Source of the DNA: a bacterium
GTDB lineage: Bacteria > Patescibacteriota > Saccharimonadia > CAILAD01 > JADZBC01
Direction of reading: 5' to 3'
NCBI GenBank assembly: GCA_020852295.1
Contig: JADZBC010000011.1
Coordinates: 1-37,840, forward strand
Length of the DNA stretch: 37,840 nucleotides
The translations under genes and the position numbers were made by a program. The notes under the pieces are model-generated. The model was given only the letters and a program-made list of their open reading frames with translations. It did not search any database and was not told the DNA's origin. Below are positions 35,894 to 37,840 of the stretch, piece after piece. The stretch's first letter is position 1; each line of letters opens with the position of its first letter.

Positions 35894-36433
35894 CTAGCGC
35901 GTATTGCCCCCGCACGTAGTCGTCGACCAAAGGCCGCGCTGGGCCGATTCAGCCACCTGCTGAGCGGCTTTAAAGGCCGACTGATATTTGTAAGACTGTG
36001 ATTGATAGGTGTATTCATGTCCAAAACCGTCGCTTATCATTGCGAGCGCAAAATTTGTACCGTCTGGTAAAAATAGATAGGCCAACTTCCGGCCATACTT
36101 GTCCGTCTCTCCAACTAATGGATCCGACTCGAGCTTGATAGTCTTACCATCGAGCAATTGGTGAGCGTGTTCGGATGCTTCGCGACCATAACACTGTACC
36201 GGCTTCCGTGGATCGACCACTTCTGGGGTATCCAGCCCGATTAGCCGCACCTTTGTTGGCTGACCGTAATAATCTATCTCAACGGTGTCACCATCAACCA
36301 CCTTGAGAACTCGAAAGCCATCAGCTGGCGATGCGCTAACCTGCGGCCGAGCTGATTGCTGCCAAAGCCCAAAGATCGTAGCGCATAACCCCACAATCGC
36401 AACCACGAGCGCTTTTTGCTGTCGCTTGGTCAT
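35894..36433 (-). CDS. Secreted/membrane-anchored thermonuclease (SNase-like)
   Basis: N-terminal TM; VVDGDTVEIDYYGQPTKVRLIGLDTPEVVDPRKPVQCYGREASEHAHQLLDG. Confidence 0.93.
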   Translation of the reverse strand: MTKRQQKALVVAIVGLCATIFGLWQQSARPQVSASPADGFRVLKVVDGDTVEIDYYGQPTKVRLIGLDTPEVVDPRKPVQCYGREASEHAHQLLDGKTIKLESDPLVGETDKYGRKLAYLFLPDGTNFALAMISDGFGHEYTYQSQSYKYQSAFKAAQQVAESAQRGLWSTTTCGGNTR

Positions 36434-37533
36434 GAGATTGCTCGCTTTTTGCGATGGGCGTAGATACTCTGAACAACGCCAATAGCCAACATAGAAATGA
36501 GCATACTCGTACCACCTGCCGAAACGAACGGCAGCGGAATACCGGTTACTGGCAAAAGCCCCACGTTCATGCCGATATTAACAAAAAAGTGAAAGAGAAA
36601 CATGCCAGCTATACCGATCGCCAAAAAACTACCGAATCGATCGAGGCTCGTGATGGCAAGGATTAAGATTCGCGCCACAAGCAAAAGAAACAGGCCAATC
36701 GTAAGTAAGCTCCCGACAAAACCAAGTTTTTCAGCTAAGACGGCGAAGATGAAGTCCGTATGCTGAGATGGCAAGAAATTGCCCTGACTTTGACTACCAG
36801 CGCCGAGCCCCTGCCCAAACCAGCCACCACTCCCAACCGCAATAATGGCCTGATTGACGTTATACCCTGTCGTCGTCGGGTTGGCCGTCGGGTTAAAGAA
36901 GGTCAACAAACGATCTCGCTGATACGGCTGGAGGCGCGGAACGATGAGCGGTATTGCAGTAGTGAAAACGGCACCAAAGGCTACGAACCAGCGTTTTTTA
37001 AGTCGCGAGGCGAAGGCCATACAGAGCCATATAAATATCATGACGAGTGCCGTTCCGAGGTCTGGCTGGGCCATAACTAATCCAATGGGTACAAGCAAAA
37101 GCCCAAAGGAATAGAAGGTGTAGCGCAAACGATGCGACTGATCGTAATTTTTTGCATAGAAGTTGGCCAATACAACAATCAGACAAAGTTTTGCAAACTC
37201 AGATGGCTGAAACTGGAAAAAACCAATGCTGATCCAGCGCGTTGCTCCGAGACGCGTCGCCCCGAACACGTCGACCGCAAAAAGCAGTAGAAGCATGATG
37301 ATATACAGGATATAGCTATAGTTTTTCAGCACTCGGTAGTCTAGACGGCTCATAATAACCATTAGGACTAGGCCGGCACCGAAGTACATAATTTGGCGCG
37401 AGGTATCGAGCTGGTTTGCCACTTCACTCGACTTTATGGCTGAAGAATACAGCACAACCAAACCCAGAACCGACAACAAAATCGTCGGCGCTAGGCTCAT
37501 CCAGTCATAGCGTCGTAGTATACCCCACTTCAT
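36430..37533 (-). CDS. rodA: RodA-type SEDS glycosyltransferase
   Basis: Ten or so TM segments; FQFQPSEFAKLCLIVVLA; PSQHTDFIFAVLAEKLGF; GIPLPFVSAGGTSML. Confidence 0.94.
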   Translation of the reverse strand: MKWGILRRYDWMSLAPTILLSVLGLVVLYSSAIKSSEVANQLDTSRQIMYFGAGLVLMVIMSRLDYRVLKNYSYILYIIMLLLLFAVDVFGATRLGATRWISIGFFQFQPSEFAKLCLIVVLANFYAKNYDQSHRLRYTFYSFGLLLVPIGLVMAQPDLGTALVMIFIWLCMAFASRLKKRWFVAFGAVFTTAIPLIVPRLQPYQRDRLLTFFNPTANPTTTGYNVNQAIIAVGSGGWFGQGLGAGSQSQGNFLPSQHTDFIFAVLAEKLGFVGSLLTIGLFLLLVARILILAITSLDRFGSFLAIGIAGMFLFHFFVNIGMNVGLLPVTGIPLPFVSAGGTSMLISMLAIGVVQSIYAHRKKRAIS

Positions 37534-37541
37534 TGTTCCTA

Positions 37542-37840
37542 TTATACGTGCTTCTGCAGTTGTAGCGAAACTTCTCCGCCGCCGATCTTTTGCGCTGTAC
37601 TAAAGTCGGCAGACTCAAGCGAATCGACGATTTTCACCGCCAAGACTTCCTCGGCAATCTGCGAGCCAAAGTGCTCTATCGCATTACGCATAAGCTCATC
37701 GTCGCTGCTAAGATGCAGTAAAATCCTATCAGATATTTCAAGGCCAGCCTGTTTACGAGCAGACTGCACAAACCTGATAATATCTCTCATCGCGCCCTCT
37801 TCCTGAAGTTCTTGAGTAATTTCTGTGTTCATTTCGATCG
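37542..37840 (-). CDS. ileS: Isoleucyl-tRNA synthetase C-terminal end (runs off the window)
   Basis: MNTEITQELQEEGAMRDIIRFVQSARKQAGLEISDRILLHL matches the IleRS C-terminal anticodon-binding tail; gene continues past the window edge. Confidence 0.65.
   Translation of the reverse strand, partial: IEMNTEITQELQEEGAMRDIIRFVQSARKQAGLEISDRILLHLSSDDELMRNAIEHFGSQIAEEVLAVKIVDSLESADFSTAQKIGGGEVSLQLQKHV

Noticed and set aside
1-37840. CRISPR arrays, tRNA or rRNA genes
   Set aside because: No regularly spaced direct repeats, tRNA cloverleaf or rRNA sequences recognised on reading; a tRNAscan/Infernal run would be needed to exclude them formally.

Overview
The window is a gene-dense chromosomal segment of moderate GC. 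It is most likely from a Patescibacteria/CPR genome, plausibly Candidatus Saccharibacteria (TM7); that placement is my inference from gene content, and no 16S or search was available. The backbone is ordinary: class I lysS (partial), greA, mrdA-mreD-mreC-mreB, a CPBP protease, rseP, uppS, frr, tsf, rpsB, an ABC exporter, two fasciclin-domain genes, a TetR regulator, an Rpf-like muralytic protein, a PGPGW protein, a LOG protein, thioredoxin plus CcdA, an Rv2179c-like exonuclease, rpmE, prfA, prmC, htrA, an LCP protein, lepB, parB, parA, rplU, trxB, a thermonuclease, rodA, and ileS (partial). The most unusual signal is a set of seven conspicuously GC-rich single-gene cassettes between about 9.9 and 25.6 kb: an AAA ATPase, two small membrane/Cys proteins (one with a zinc anti-sigma HxxxCxxC motif), a basic orphan protein, a fatty-acid desaturase, and a divergent pair of small orphans. 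Each is separated from the backbone by an AT-rich promoter and a GC-rich hairpin. At least three share a near-identical promoter layout (TTGxxA-N17-TATTAT). They look like moron-style or actinobacterium-derived cargo placed between housekeeping genes. Further observations include an unannotated 33-aa Cys peptide, a perfect consensus promoter followed at once by a terminator ahead of the Rpf gene, a TetR palindrome, a likely leaderless lepB mRNA, and terminators whose loops contain TATAAT boxes.
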